This document shows, piece after piece, positions 34,074 to 42,784 of a stretch of DNA of 64,000 nt (position 1 is the stretch's first letter; each line of letters opens with the position of its first letter). A program made the translations under genes and the position numbers. The notes under the pieces are model-generated. The model was not told the origin of the DNA and did no database searches. It worked only from the letters and a program-made list of their open reading frames with translations. Origin of the DNA: Actinomycetota bacterium (GTDB lineage: Bacteria; Actinomycetota; CADDZG01; JAHWKV01); assembly GCA_030447305.1 (NCBI GenBank), contig JAUJPC010000001.1, positions 760,958 through 824,957 of the forward strand, given 5' to 3'.

Positions 34074-35225
34074 ATGGCCCCTATCTTTTACAACCCCCTG
34101 GACCCGGAGGTCCATGCCGACCCCTATCCTCACTATCGAATGCTGCGGAAGGAGGACCCGGTCCACCTCAGCCCCCTGGGGTTCTGGGTGCTGACCGGGT
34201 ACGAGGACGTCGCGACCCTGGTGCGAGATCCCCGGCTCGGCCACGAGCTGCAGGGCCCGATGGAGGGAGCGTCGATGCTCTTTCGCGACCCGCCGGCCCA
34301 CACCCGGCTGCGTTCGCTGGTAAGCAAGGCCTTCACCCCCCGCATGCTGGAGCGCCTCAGGCCGCGGATCCGTGAGATTGTCGACGCCCGGTTGGCCCGG
34401 GCGCGGGAGACCGGGTATCTGGACGTGATCGCCGACCTGGCGTTCCCCGTTCCCGCAACGGTCATCAGCGAGATGCTCGGGCTGCCGGTGGAGGACCACG
34501 AGCAACTCCGCCGGTGGTCGGGAGCCCTTACCCGGACCCTGGACCCGGTCATGAGCCCCGATGACATGGGCGGGATAGCGTCGGCATCCGTCGCCTTCAG
34601 CACCTATCTGAGCGACAAGCTCTCCGAGCGGCGCAGCCGCCCCGGCGAGGACCTGCTCACCGCGCTGCTGGCCGCGGAGCAGGAGGGGGACCGGCTGACC
34701 CCGGTCGAGCTTTTCTCCACCGTCGAGCTGCTCTTCGTCGCCGGCCACGAGACCACCACTAACCTCATCGGCAACGGGTTCCTGGCGCTGCTCCGGAACC
34801 CTTCCCAGCTCCGGCGCCTCCGGGAGGATCCGGCGCTTCTGCGCACCGGCATCGAGGAGCTGCTGCGGTACGACAGCCCGGTTCAGCTCCTGATTCGCAC
34901 GGTCAAGGAGCCGATCTCCGTGCGGGGGCGCCGGCTGGCGCGCGGCGACAGCGTCCTTCTGCTGGTCGCGGCGGCGAACCGGGATCCTGCGGTGTTCCGG
35001 GATCCCGACGTGCTGGATGTCGGGCGGCCGGAGGGCAGGCACCTGTCGTTCGGGGGCGGCATCCATTTCTGCCTGGGGTCCGCCCTCGCCAGGATGGAGG
35101 GGCAGATCGCCATCGGCGCCCTGATCTCGCTGTTCGACGAGTTCGAGTTCGATCCCGATCCGCTCAGGTGGCGTGAGCACATCAACCTGAGGGGCCTGGA
35201 GTCGCTGCCCGTCCGGGCCGCGTAG
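34074..35225 (+). CDS. Cytochrome P450
   Basis: Soluble heme monooxygenase of 383 residues, slightly short for bacterial P450s. Seen: HADPYPHYRMLRKEDPVH, MLFRDPPAHTRLRSLVSKAFTPR, I-helix LLFVAGHETTTNLIGNG, K-helix ExxR in IEELLRYDSPVQ, and the heme loop FGGGIHFCLGSALARMEGQIA with the axial C333. No ferredoxin or reductase gene is adjacent, so the substrate and partner are unknown; the general shape is CYP107-like. Its stop is one base from the stop of convergent malQ. Confidence 0.92.
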   Translation: MAPIFYNPLDPEVHADPYPHYRMLRKEDPVHLSPLGFWVLTGYEDVATLVRDPRLGHELQGPMEGASMLFRDPPAHTRLRSLVSKAFTPRMLERLRPRIREIVDARLARARETGYLDVIADLAFPVPATVISEMLGLPVEDHEQLRRWSGALTRTLDPVMSPDDMGGIASASVAFSTYLSDKLSERRSRPGEDLLTALLAAEQEGDRLTPVELFSTVELLFVAGHETTTNLIGNGFLALLRNPSQLRRLREDPALLRTGIEELLRYDSPVQLLIRTVKEPISVRGRRLARGDSVLLLVAAANRDPAVFRDPDVLDVGRPEGRHLSFGGGIHFCLGSALARMEGQIAIGALISLFDEFEFDPDPLRWREHINLRGLESLPVRAA

Positions 35226-35226
35226 C

Positions 35227-37059
35227 TCAGCGGGCGGAGATCGCCTCCACCACGCGGGCCACTTCCGGAGACTCCATCAACTCCTCGAGCGTCTTCGGCA
35301 GCGGCAGGCTCCAGTTGGGCCAGCCCTCGCTGACGCCCGGCATGTTGGGGCGGTCGGGTGCGCCGACGGCGTCCTCCAGGGTCGCCACCACGATCCGGGC
35401 CGGGCAGGCTGCCAGCCGGCGGTGAACTGCGGGGATGACCTCGGCCAACGCAGCATCCGCCGGCATCCCGGCCGCAGTCGCCAGGCGCGAGGCCATCTCC
35501 TGAGTCCCCTCCTCGTTCGCCGGCAGGCCCAGGTTCTTCTGTGCCTTCAGGTCGGTGCCGGTTAGGACCCCGGCGATCGTCGGCAGGTCGTGGGTCGTCA
35601 CTGCGGCCATCGAGTTCTCGGGGACGCTGTCGAGGTCCTCCTCGAAGATGAGAAGCCGGTAGGACAGCATGGACCGGGCCGCCATCTCCTCCCGGACGAC
35701 CGGCTCGACCGTTCCCAGGTCCTCGCCAACTACGAAGGCTTGCGCCCGATGGCTCTCAAGCGCCACGATGTCCAGCAAGTCGTCCGCCGGGTAGCGTACG
35801 TAGACGCCCTCCGATGGGTCGCACCCCTCGGGGATCCAGTAGAGGCGGAACAGGCCCATGACGTGGTCGATGCGCAGGCCGCCGGCGTGCGCCATCTGGG
35901 AGCGGATCATCTGGATGAACTGCTCGTAGCCGGACTCCCGCAGACGGCGGGGGTGGAAGCCGGCGATGCCCCAGCTCTGGCCGGCTCGGTTGAACTCGTC
36001 GGGGGGCGCGCCGAGCTCGAAGCCCTCGGCGAAGGCGTCACCCCAAATCCAGGCGTCGGCGCCGCCGCGGTCGACGCCCACCGGCAGGTCCTGCAGCAGG
36101 TCCAGGTGGCCCCCGGCCTCGGCGAGCTGGAGGTCGCACTGCCACTGGAGCCACTTGTGGAACCGGATGCGCTCCGCGTTGTCCCGGCGGAAGGAGGCTA
36201 CCTCCGTGGAGTGGACGTCCCGCAGGCGGGAGGGCCACTCCCAGGGCGGTCCCGGATTCTGCTCGGCGAGGGCACAGAAGGTGGCGAAGTCGTCCAGGGA
36301 GCCGCCGTAGCCCTCGTAGTACCGGTCGAAGTGGTCCGCCGACTCGGCCCGTCGGAAGAGGGTCTCGAGCGCCTGCTCCTTTAGCGTCCAGATGGCATTG
36401 CGGTCGATCGGGGGGGCCTGGTTCAGGCGGCGCCCGGCCTCCCGGAGGTTCTGGACCTCAGGATCGTCGGCCCCATCGAGCGCGTCGACGTTCAGGAAGA
36501 CCGGGTTCCGGAAGCCGCGGCTGCTGGGGTAGTAGGGGCTGGGCTGCATCGGCCACCCGGGCGTCGCCGCTCCGAGCGGGTTGATCATAACGGTGCCGGC
36601 GCCCTGCTCGGCGGCCCAGCGGTTGAACCGGGACAGGTCACCCAGGTCGCCGATCCCCCAGCTAGTCTTTGAGCGGAGCCCGTACAGCTGGGCGGCCCAA
36701 CCCCAGATCCGTAAGCCGTTCGGCAGGTAGCAGGCGCCCGGGCTGACGATCAGCCGGCGGCTGGTGCCGTCGTCGCCGTGGACGGTGTGGTAGCCGAAGG
36801 GCATCCAGTCGGGGAGCGTTCCCTCGACGGCGTGCTGCTCGCCGCCCTCCGTCTCGACCATCGAGGGCCGGTCGTAGGGTAGGCGGGCACCGCGGCGCAG
36901 AACCAGCGCGCCATGCCGATCCCTGGACGGCGAAGCTTCCTCCTCGAGCGCCTCGAGGACCCTGCGGACCGACGACTCGGGCGAGCGCTTGTCCTGACCC
37001 TGATAGTCCTCGTAGCCCAATTCAACTCCGAGTGCGCGGGCGCGTTCCTCCAGGTCCAC
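35227..37059 (-). CDS. malQ: 4-alpha-glucanotransferase (amylomaltase)
   Basis: GH77 enzyme that moves maltooligosaccharides between glucans. 610 residues from GTG. Seen: YLPNGLRIWGWAAQLYGLRSKTSWGIGDLGDL, LGAATPGWPMQPSPYYPSSRGFRNPVFLNVD, the catalytic LRIDHVMGLFRLYWIPEG (Asp nucleophile), VVGEDLGTVEPVVRE (acid/base Glu) and VTTHDLPTIAGVLTGTDL. The N-terminal part (YEDYQGQDKRSPESSVRRVLEAL) is a GH77 accessory region. With glgB and glgX it forms a glycogen/maltodextrin group. Confidence 0.93.
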   Translation of the reverse strand: MDLEERARALGVELGYEDYQGQDKRSPESSVRRVLEALEEEASPSRDRHGALVLRRGARLPYDRPSMVETEGGEQHAVEGTLPDWMPFGYHTVHGDDGTSRRLIVSPGACYLPNGLRIWGWAAQLYGLRSKTSWGIGDLGDLSRFNRWAAEQGAGTVMINPLGAATPGWPMQPSPYYPSSRGFRNPVFLNVDALDGADDPEVQNLREAGRRLNQAPPIDRNAIWTLKEQALETLFRRAESADHFDRYYEGYGGSLDDFATFCALAEQNPGPPWEWPSRLRDVHSTEVASFRRDNAERIRFHKWLQWQCDLQLAEAGGHLDLLQDLPVGVDRGGADAWIWGDAFAEGFELGAPPDEFNRAGQSWGIAGFHPRRLRESGYEQFIQMIRSQMAHAGGLRIDHVMGLFRLYWIPEGCDPSEGVYVRYPADDLLDIVALESHRAQAFVVGEDLGTVEPVVREEMAARSMLSYRLLIFEEDLDSVPENSMAAVTTHDLPTIAGVLTGTDLKAQKNLGLPANEEGTQEMASRLATAAGMPADAALAEVIPAVHRRLAACPARIVVATLEDAVGAPDRPNMPGVSEGWPNWSLPLPKTLEELMESPEVARVVEAISAR

Positions 37060-37221
37060 TCAGGCAGCCCGGGTTTTGATCGCGCCAAATCGGCAGTTTT
37101 CGAGCATGAAGATGAGTATGCCGCGGTCGGGGGAGCGCTAAACGGGGATCGGCATGTCGGGGAGGTTAAATCCGCAGCGCTGATCAGTGCGACGATCCGA
37201 GCCGTAACGATCTACTTGTGC

Positions 37222-37227
37222 TACATT
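37222..37227 (+). promoter_or_regulatory. -10 box for leaderless antitoxin gene
   Basis: TACATT followed by 6 nt and ATG 37234; no ribosome site is visible. Confidence 0.5.
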
Positions 37228-37233
37228 GAGCCC

Positions 37234-37500
37234 ATGCGCGAATCCGTGGGTCTTCGAGAGATGCGCCAGGAAGCATCGGAGTTGGTGAGGCGGGTCCAGG
37301 CCGGTGAGGAGATTGTGGTCACTATCTCCGGTAGGCCGGCAGCCCGGCTGGTTCCGGTTGGCCGGAGCCGTTGGCGTAATGGGCGGGAGGTCGGCTACCT
37401 GTTCGATGAGCCCACGGATCCAAGCTGGGCGGAGGAGCATTCCGGCCGATCCGGTGTCCTGGAGGACGCGCCTCAGGATCCATGGGATCCGCAGCCTTGA
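37234..37500 (+). CDS. Phd/YefM-type antitoxin
   Basis: 88 residues beginning MRESVGLREMRQEASELVRRVQAGEEIVVTISGRPAARLVPVG, the DNA-binding N-terminal half of Phd/YefM antitoxins. The C-terminal half (VGYLFDEPTDPSWAEEH) would wrap the toxin. It overlaps the PIN-domain gene by 19 bp and presumably represses the pair. The frame is open upstream but ATG 37234 has a -10 box at leaderless spacing. Confidence 0.85.
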   Translation: MRESVGLREMRQEASELVRRVQAGEEIVVTISGRPAARLVPVGRSRWRNGREVGYLFDEPTDPSWAEEHSGRSGVLEDAPQDPWDPQP

Positions 37501-37883
37501 GGGCGATCCTCGACACCAGCGTGCTGATTTCGTCCTGGCACCCTCCCGATGAGGATGAATGTGCAATCTCGGTAGTCAGCCTGGCTGAGATGCATTTCGG
37601 AGTCCTCCGAGCCGCCGGAACTCCGGGTTTGGCCGCTCGAGTCCGTCGCCTCAGCGAGGTAGAGCATGAGTTCGAGCCGATTCCCGTCGCCGGCCGGGTG
37701 GCCCGCTCGTACGCCGAATGCGCCCACGCTGTGGTGGTGGCTGGTCGAAGTCCCCGTCCTCGGGTGTTCGACCTGGTGATCGCAGCAACGGCGAGGGTTG
37801 AGGGGGCTAGGCTGTACACCCTAAACCCAGCCGACTTCACGGGTTTGGAGGACCTTGTCGAAGTGGTCAACCCGCTGGCCTGA
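37482..37883 (+). CDS. PIN-domain toxin (VapC-like ribonuclease)
   Basis: 133 residues. PIN-domain acidic residues are in place: D11 in AILDTSVLIS, the Glu of SVVSLAEMHFG, and the Asp of FDLVIAATA; LYTLNPADF is the typical final motif. VapC toxins cut tRNA or rRNA. ATG 37482 overlaps the antitoxin; TTG 37497 right at the antitoxin stop is an alternative start. With the antitoxin it is a complete type II module. Confidence 0.87.
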   Translation: MGSAALRAILDTSVLISSWHPPDEDECAISVVSLAEMHFGVLRAAGTPGLAARVRRLSEVEHEFEPIPVAGRVARSYAECAHAVVVAGRSPRPRVFDLVIAATARVEGARLYTLNPADFTGLEDLVEVVNPLA

Positions 37884-38129
37884 TCCGTTTCCGAGGTGCC
37901 GGTTTCCCGGTTGCTGAACGGCACGGAACAACCCATTGCGGACGGCACAATTCTCCCCCGGCGGGTAACTCCCGCCGGCGCTAAGGGAGCCCGGTTCTGT
38001 TACCGCTAAATGGTAAGGAATAGTTCATGGACGAAGACCTCAAGGCAAATCTGATCTCGCCCGTCCCGGTCTCCAGGACGGCGATGCCACCGCCCAGGGT
38101 GTTCACCCGGATGATCCCGAACGCGGTCT
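37884..38129. other. non-coding stretch after the toxin-antitoxin pair
   Basis: It contains a GC hairpin at 37958-37978 and otherwise no recognisable gene. The part next to the kinase fragment may be the eroded rest of that gene; one minus frame reads GIIRVNTLGGGIAVLETGTG, which I cannot place. Confidence 0.4.
37958..37978. terminator. perfect 8-bp GC hairpin
   Basis: CCGGCGGG-TAACT-CCCGCCGG downstream of the PIN toxin. No U-tract follows on either strand; it may still end transcription of the module or be a repeat-type element. Confidence 0.4.
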
Positions 38130-38381
38130 TGGAAGGCAGCGAATTCCATGACAACGAAGGGATCGGACGCCTCGGCGTCAAAGTCTAGGACCTTGACGAT
38201 GTTTGGATGCTCTAGCTCCCAAGCACCGCAATTTTCCGCCTAAAACGTCATGGCGGGCGGAGTTCTTCAGGCGCTTGAGCGCACCGATTACTCCGGTCGC
38301 AGTATTCTCCGCTTTGAAGATCCATCCTTGTCCCCCCTCCGAGATGCTCGAGAGGATTCGCCAAGAGCCGTACCGTTTCAC
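38130..38381 (-). pseudogene. Ser/Thr protein kinase N-lobe fragment, frameshifted
   Basis: From GTG 38381 the minus strand encodes KRYGSWRILSSISEGGQGWIFKAENTATG-VIGALKRLKNSARHD: the glycine-rich loop and the ATP lysine of a Hanks-type kinase. A shift near 38244 gives FRRKIAVLG, and another near 38220 gives ELEHPNIVKVLDFD followed by DPFVVMEFAAF. All pieces fit one kinase N-lobe across three frames, then similarity ends; the catalytic HRD and DFG parts are absent. This is a decayed remnant on the same strand as ileS. Confidence 0.8.
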
Positions 38382-38395
38382 CAGCAGAGAGAAGC

Positions 38396-41300
38396 CTATT
38401 TGGATTGGATCCTAATATGGAGGGCGGTGGTCCCGACGTGAACAACTTTGCCGTCATCTAACTGCTCGCCATGATGCAACCGGTCCGCCTGTACCTCGCC
38501 CATTAGGTACCCACGCCAGGTCTCGATTGCTTCGGTCAGCGCTTCGCTGTCGGTGTCGTAGGTCACCTCGATCCGGTCGCTGATCTCCAGGCCGCTGTCC
38601 TTACGCAGCTGCTGGATGTGCCTTACTACGTCTCTCGCTAAGCCCTCTTTGCGGAGTTCGTCGCTCAGCCTCGTGTCCAGCGCGATTTGTATCTGGCCCG
38701 CTGAGCCGACCGCCCAGCCCTCTGCCGTCACCGTTTGCACCGTGACGTCCTCGGGCGTCACCTCGTAGCCCCCAAGCTCCACGGGGGCGCCAGCCGCCAG
38801 TTGCTGCGCAGCGGGGGCCGGCGCCTCCCGGACAGCCGCCGCTACCTTCTGCACTTCCTTGCCGTACTTGGCTCCCAGCGTCCGGAAGTTCGGCTTTACG
38901 GTGAAGCTCGTCAGGTCCCCCAGCGACGGTTGCACCGTCAGCTTCTTCACGTTCAGCTCATCGGTGATCAGCGACGACAGCGCCTCCAGCGCGGCCCGCT
39001 CCTCCTCCGAAGCAGTGCCCACCCGCAACTCGGCAAGGGGCTGGCGCACCCGCTGGCCGGCCTGCTCGCGCAGGGCCCGGGCGGCGCTCGCCACCTGCTG
39101 CGCCACCCGCATCTGGTAACTCAGCTTCTCGTCGATCAGGGCCTCTTCCGCCACCGGGTAGTCGCACAGGTGCACACTCTCCGGGCCGGACTCCAGCCGC
39201 AGGTTGCCGTGGATCCGCTCGGTCACGAACGGTATCACCGGCGCCAGCAGGCGGGTCAGCGCCGTCAGCACCTCGTACAGCGTGTGGTAGGCGGCCGCCT
39301 TGTCCTCTACGTTGGTCCCCGCCGGGTCCCAGAACCGCTGGCGGTTGCGCCGGATGTACCAGTTGCTCAGCTGGTCGATGAACTCCTCCGCCTTCCGCAT
39401 GAAGGGGTAGATGAGGAAGTCCCGGAACTGGGCGTTGGCCGACCTCACCAGCAGCTGCAGGTCGGACAGGATCCACCGGTCGATCTCGGGCCGCTCGGCC
39501 ACCGGCACCGCCGGGGCGGACGACGGGTCGAAGCCGTCCAGGATGGCGTAGTTCACGAAGAACAGGTACGAGTTCCACAGGGTCCCGAAGACCTTGCGCT
39601 CGATCTGCTCGCCGATGCCGAAGCCGAAGTTCAGGTTCTGGGTCGGGTTGTGGCGGGAGTAGATCCAGCGCATGACGTCGGCGCTCATCTTGTCGGCCGC
39701 CAGGTCGAACTCGATGGAGTTGCCCTTGGAGTAGTGCATCTCCTCGCCCTTCTCGTCCCGCACCAGCGCGTATCCGAGCAGCGTCTTGAAGGGGGGGATG
39801 TCCTCCATCATCGTGCTCATGGTGAGCAGGGCGTAGAACCAGTTGCGGAACTGGCCGGGGAAGCTCTCGGTGACGAAGTCGGCCGGGACCCACTGGGACC
39901 AGTACTCGCGGTCGGCGTTGTAGTGGACCGTGGAGTAGGGCACGATCCCGGCGTCCAGCCACGGGTTGCCGACATCGAGGATCCGGGAGGCGGTGCCGCC
40001 GCACTTCTCGCAGCGGATCTTGACCTTGTCGACCCACGGCCGGTGGGGGGTGTGGGGGTTGGCCGGGTCGCCCTCGAACTCCTGCCAGCCCTCCACCGCT
40101 CGCTCCTTCAGCTCCTCCCGGCCCCCCATGACGTCGAACCAGCTGCAGCCGTGGTCCTGGCACTCGTAGATCGGCAGAGCCAGGCCCCAGTAGCGCTTCT
40201 TGGAGATCATCCAGTCGCCCATGTTGGTGAGCCAGTCGAGCTCCAGGTCCTCGCCGTACTCGGGGATCCAGCGGACCTTGCGGACGTTGGCCTTGATCTC
40301 GTCCCGCCAGCTCATGTCGATGTACCACTCGTCCACCGCCCGGAAGAGCAGGGGAGTGCCGCACCGCCAGCAGTGGGGGTAGTCGTGCTTGTAGCGCTCG
40401 GTCTTGAAAAGCAGCCCCTTGCCGTTGAGGCTGGCGATGACGGCGTCCGCCACCTCGGACGCCTTGCGGCCGGTGAGGAACTCGAAGCCGTCGAAGTAGA
40501 TGCCGGACTCGTCGATGGGCATGACGATCGGCAGGCTCTCCAACTTGGCGAGGTCGAAGTCCTCCTTGCCGCAGCCGGGGGCGATGTGGACGATGCCGGT
40601 GCCCTCCGTGTCGGCGACTTCGTCCCAGGCGATCACCCGGTGGCCCTCGACCGCCTTGCTTGCCGCCGGCAGCTCGTCGAACGGGCCGTCGTACCGGCGG
40701 CCTACAAGGCCGGAACCCGGGACCTCGTCCAGGATCTCGGCGCCCTTGCCCAGCTTGCCGACACTGCCCTTCGACACCCAGACGATGTGGTCGCCCGCCC
40801 GCACCTTGGCGTAGGTGAGATCAGGGTTGACCGCCGCGGCGACGTTGGCCGGCAAGGTCCACGGGGTGGTGGTCCAGATCAGCAGCGACTCACCGGGATG
40901 ATCCCGCAGCGGGAACCTGACGTAGACCGCGGTGTCCTCGATCAGCTTGTAGCCCTCTTTGCGCTCCTGCTCGGAGATGCCGGTGCCGCAGCGGGGGCAC
41001 CAGGGCATGGCGTCGAGGTCCTTGTAGACCAGCCCCCGCTCGTGGCAGCGCTTCAGGAAGCTCCAGATCGTGTAGTTGTTCTCGTCGGACATCGTGAAGT
41101 AGGAGTTGGGCCAGTCGCTCCACATGCCGAGACGGATCGACTGCTCGGTCTGGATGGCCGAGTACTTCCACACCCGCTCCTTGCACCGCTGGACGAACTC
41201 GGCGATGCCGTACTCCTCGATGTCGCGCTTGGATGTGAACCCGAGGTCCCTCTCCACCTGAACCTCCACCCACAGGCCCTGGCAGTCGAAGCCCTGCTGC

Positions 41301-41575
41301 CACCGCAGGTCGTGCCCGGCCATGGCGAAGAACCGCTGAAAGGCGTCTTTGTAGGTGCGGCCCCAGGCGTGGTGGACGCCCATGAAGCCGTTGGCGGTGA
41401 TCGGGCCGTCCAGGAACGACCACTTGGGCTTCCCGGCGTTCTTTTCTCGCAGCCTGTCGAAGGCTCGCGACTTTTCCCAGAACTCGAGCACCTCGTGCTC
41501 GCCCGCGACGAGTCCGGGCCGGGGAGGAACCTGCTGGAACACGTGCGCCTTTCTAAGGGGATCCGGGGGACACAT
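38396..41575 (-). CDS. ileS: Isoleucine-tRNA ligase with variant signatures
   Basis: Class I aminoacyl-tRNA synthetase charging tRNA-Ile. From ATG 41575 it has about 1059 residues. The open frame continues upstream into repeats, which are not protein-like. Seen: FLDGPITANGFMGVHHAWGRTYKD (the HIGH element reads HHAW), FDCQGLWVEVQVE, LLIWTTTPWTLPANVA (editing domain), DEWYIDMSWRDEIK, GNPWLDAGIVPYST, and EEMHYSKGNSIEFD where KMSKS is expected. Zinc-like CPRCGTG and CWRCGTP pairs are present. The variant motifs mark a divergent IleRS type. No T-box was recognised in its leader. Confidence 0.88.
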   Translation of the reverse strand: MCPPDPLRKAHVFQQVPPRPGLVAGEHEVLEFWEKSRAFDRLREKNAGKPKWSFLDGPITANGFMGVHHAWGRTYKDAFQRFFAMAGHDLRWQQGFDCQGLWVEVQVERDLGFTSKRDIEEYGIAEFVQRCKERVWKYSAIQTEQSIRLGMWSDWPNSYFTMSDENNYTIWSFLKRCHERGLVYKDLDAMPWCPRCGTGISEQERKEGYKLIEDTAVYVRFPLRDHPGESLLIWTTTPWTLPANVAAAVNPDLTYAKVRAGDHIVWVSKGSVGKLGKGAEILDEVPGSGLVGRRYDGPFDELPAASKAVEGHRVIAWDEVADTEGTGIVHIAPGCGKEDFDLAKLESLPIVMPIDESGIYFDGFEFLTGRKASEVADAVIASLNGKGLLFKTERYKHDYPHCWRCGTPLLFRAVDEWYIDMSWRDEIKANVRKVRWIPEYGEDLELDWLTNMGDWMISKKRYWGLALPIYECQDHGCSWFDVMGGREELKERAVEGWQEFEGDPANPHTPHRPWVDKVKIRCEKCGGTASRILDVGNPWLDAGIVPYSTVHYNADREYWSQWVPADFVTESFPGQFRNWFYALLTMSTMMEDIPPFKTLLGYALVRDEKGEEMHYSKGNSIEFDLAADKMSADVMRWIYSRHNPTQNLNFGFGIGEQIERKVFGTLWNSYLFFVNYAILDGFDPSSAPAVPVAERPEIDRWILSDLQLLVRSANAQFRDFLIYPFMRKAEEFIDQLSNWYIRRNRQRFWDPAGTNVEDKAAAYHTLYEVLTALTRLLAPVIPFVTERIHGNLRLESGPESVHLCDYPVAEEALIDEKLSYQMRVAQQVASAARALREQAGQRVRQPLAELRVGTASEEERAALEALSSLITDELNVKKLTVQPSLGDLTSFTVKPNFRTLGAKYGKEVQKVAAAVREAPAPAAQQLAAGAPVELGGYEVTPEDVTVQTVTAEGWAVGSAGQIQIALDTRLSDELRKEGLARDVVRHIQQLRKDSGLEISDRIEVTYDTDSEALTEAIETWRGYLMGEVQADRLHHGEQLDDGKVVHVGTTALHIRIQSK

Positions 41576-41635
41576 CGAGATTACTAAACGGTGAGGATAT
41601 TCGAGACTATCGGCTGCGAGCATGGCCGCCTTTTC

Positions 41636-41696
41636 GAGCGTTGGCCCCGTCGGGGGCTCCGAAGGCTGGAGTCGCCCGCGACCGGGCCCAACGCTC
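41636..41696. repeat. long inverted repeat in the ileS/traR intergenic region
   Basis: GAGCGTTGG (41636-41644) pairs perfectly with CCAACGCTC (41688-41696), and GC-rich inner parts can pair further. On the minus strand it lies in the ileS leader. It may be an RNA structure or part of a mobile REP-like element. Confidence 0.6.
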
Positions 41697-41732
41697 TTCA
41701 TTTGACCGCAACGCTCCGAAGGCTGGAGTCGC
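41656..41732. repeat. 20-bp direct repeats 57 bp apart
   Basis: The same 20-mer (GCTCCGAAGGCTGGAGTCGC) is at 41656-41675 and 41713-41732. Each copy holds short self-complementary CTCC/GGAG arms. The composition suggests a small dispersed repeat family; other copies in the genome cannot be checked here. Confidence 0.85.
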
Positions 41733-41755
41733 TCCAGACGTGCGTAAAACTGGTA

Positions 41756-41785
41756 TTGACTGCCAAACCCCAATGGTGTTATTCT
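41756..41785 (+). promoter_or_regulatory. promoter of the traR-lspA-rluD operon
   Basis: TTGACT at 41756-41761, 18-nt spacer, TATTCT at 41780-41785. Confidence 0.65.
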
Positions 41786-41858
41786 CCGCCGCTTCAAGGG
41801 TCCCAGCGAGAACGTAGCGGAACGTCTCTCCACCTTGTTCGCACATGACTGGATCGAT

Positions 41859-42314
41859 ATGCCGGAAGACTCTCAAGTGCAGCAGGCAACGTCTGTGCGG
41901 GGAGGCAAGGACGGCAATGGATCAGCGGACGGTAACTCCAGGACGCCGTTCGATGGTAAGGCGCTGAAAGAAATCAGGAAGGCCCTGATCGGCCAGAAAT
42001 CCGAGCTCCAGGACCAGCTGCACTCCGAGTCGCAGGCGTACAGCTCCAGCGAGTCGGAGGTTGCTACCGAGATCCGCTCAGACGAGAATCCGGCAGAGGC
42101 CGGCACGGCTACGTTCGAGCGCGAAAAGCACCTTTCCATAGCGAACAACGTCCAGGATCTGCTCGAAAAGAACAGCAAGGCGTTGGATAAGATCGCCCAG
42201 GGCTCCTACGGCCTGTGTGAGGCCTGCGGAAAGCCGATCTCCGCCGAACGGCTGAAGGCCCTGCCGCATGCTCTATTGTGCATCGAATGCAAGAAGGCCG
42301 AGGAGCGCAGGTAG
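41859..42314 (+). CDS. TraR/DksA-family zinc-finger protein
   Basis: 151 residues from ATG 41859 (TTG 41835 also possible). Coiled-coil region (ALKEIRKALIGQKSELQDQLHSESQ ... REKHLSIANNVQDLLEKNSKALDKIAQGSYGLCEACGKPI) and C4 zinc finger CEACGKPISAERLKALPHALLCIEC. The family binds the RNA polymerase secondary channel or related sites; actinobacterial members are poorly studied and lack a proven ppGpp role. It overlaps lspA and has its own promoter. Confidence 0.88.
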   Translation: MPEDSQVQQATSVRGGKDGNGSADGNSRTPFDGKALKEIRKALIGQKSELQDQLHSESQAYSSSESEVATEIRSDENPAEAGTATFEREKHLSIANNVQDLLEKNSKALDKIAQGSYGLCEACGKPISAERLKALPHALLCIECKKAEERR

Positions 42315-42784
42315 CGGGGTCAACCAAGCTCGTCCTATTCGGATTAGCCATTGCAGTCGTCGTTGTCGACCAGGCCTCAAAGGCATGGGCGGTTTCGGCA
42401 CTGGGAAGCGGCCGGCGGATACCGATCGTGGGAGATACCTTCGACCTCAGGCTCGTCCTGAACCCCGGCAGCGCGTTCGGGCTGTTTCGCGGGTCAACGT
42501 TGCTGATTGCTATCGCCAGCAGCCTCATCACAGTGGTGGTAATCGGCTGGGCCGTGCGTGATGCGGCGGCACCCGTCTGGTTGGGACTGGTGATCGGCGG
42601 AGGGATCGGAAACCTGATCGACCGGGCGGTTCGAGCGCCGGGGTGGGGACGTGGCCACGTCGTCGACTTCATCTACCTGTCGTTCTGGCCGACCTTCAAC
42701 CTCGCCGACGCAGCCATCTCGTTAGGCGTCGCGCTGTTGCTTATGGAGGCTCTTCGAGAAGGCGTTCGTGAAGCTTCGGGTTGA
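42278..42784 (+). CDS. lspA: Lipoprotein signal peptidase II
   Basis: Integral membrane aspartyl protease that removes signal peptides of prolipoproteins. 168 residues, four membrane segments. Catalytic Asp residues are D115 in GNLIDRAV and D144 in FNLADAAIS; VDQASKAWAV and LNPGSAFGLF are the other conserved blocks. GTG 42278 or ATG 42287 both overlap the upstream gene; the true start is unsure. Confidence 0.93.
   Translation: MHRMQEGRGAQVAGSTKLVLFGLAIAVVVVDQASKAWAVSALGSGRRIPIVGDTFDLRLVLNPGSAFGLFRGSTLLIAIASSLITVVVIGWAVRDAAAPVWLGLVIGGGIGNLIDRAVRAPGWGRGHVVDFIYLSFWPTFNLADAAISLGVALLLMEALREGVREASG

Noticed and set aside
38735..41587. 950-residue plus ORF opposite ileS
   Set aside because: Antisense shadow of a high-GC gene, low-complexity Val/Leu/Gly composition.
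41576..41833. 86-residue N-terminal extension of IleRS
   Set aside because: It is made of intergenic direct and inverted repeats and has no synthetase similarity.
41576..41860. T-box riboswitch in the ileS leader
   Set aside because: Actinobacterial ileS often has one, but I found no AGGGTGGNACCGCG-like T-box sequence on the minus strand.
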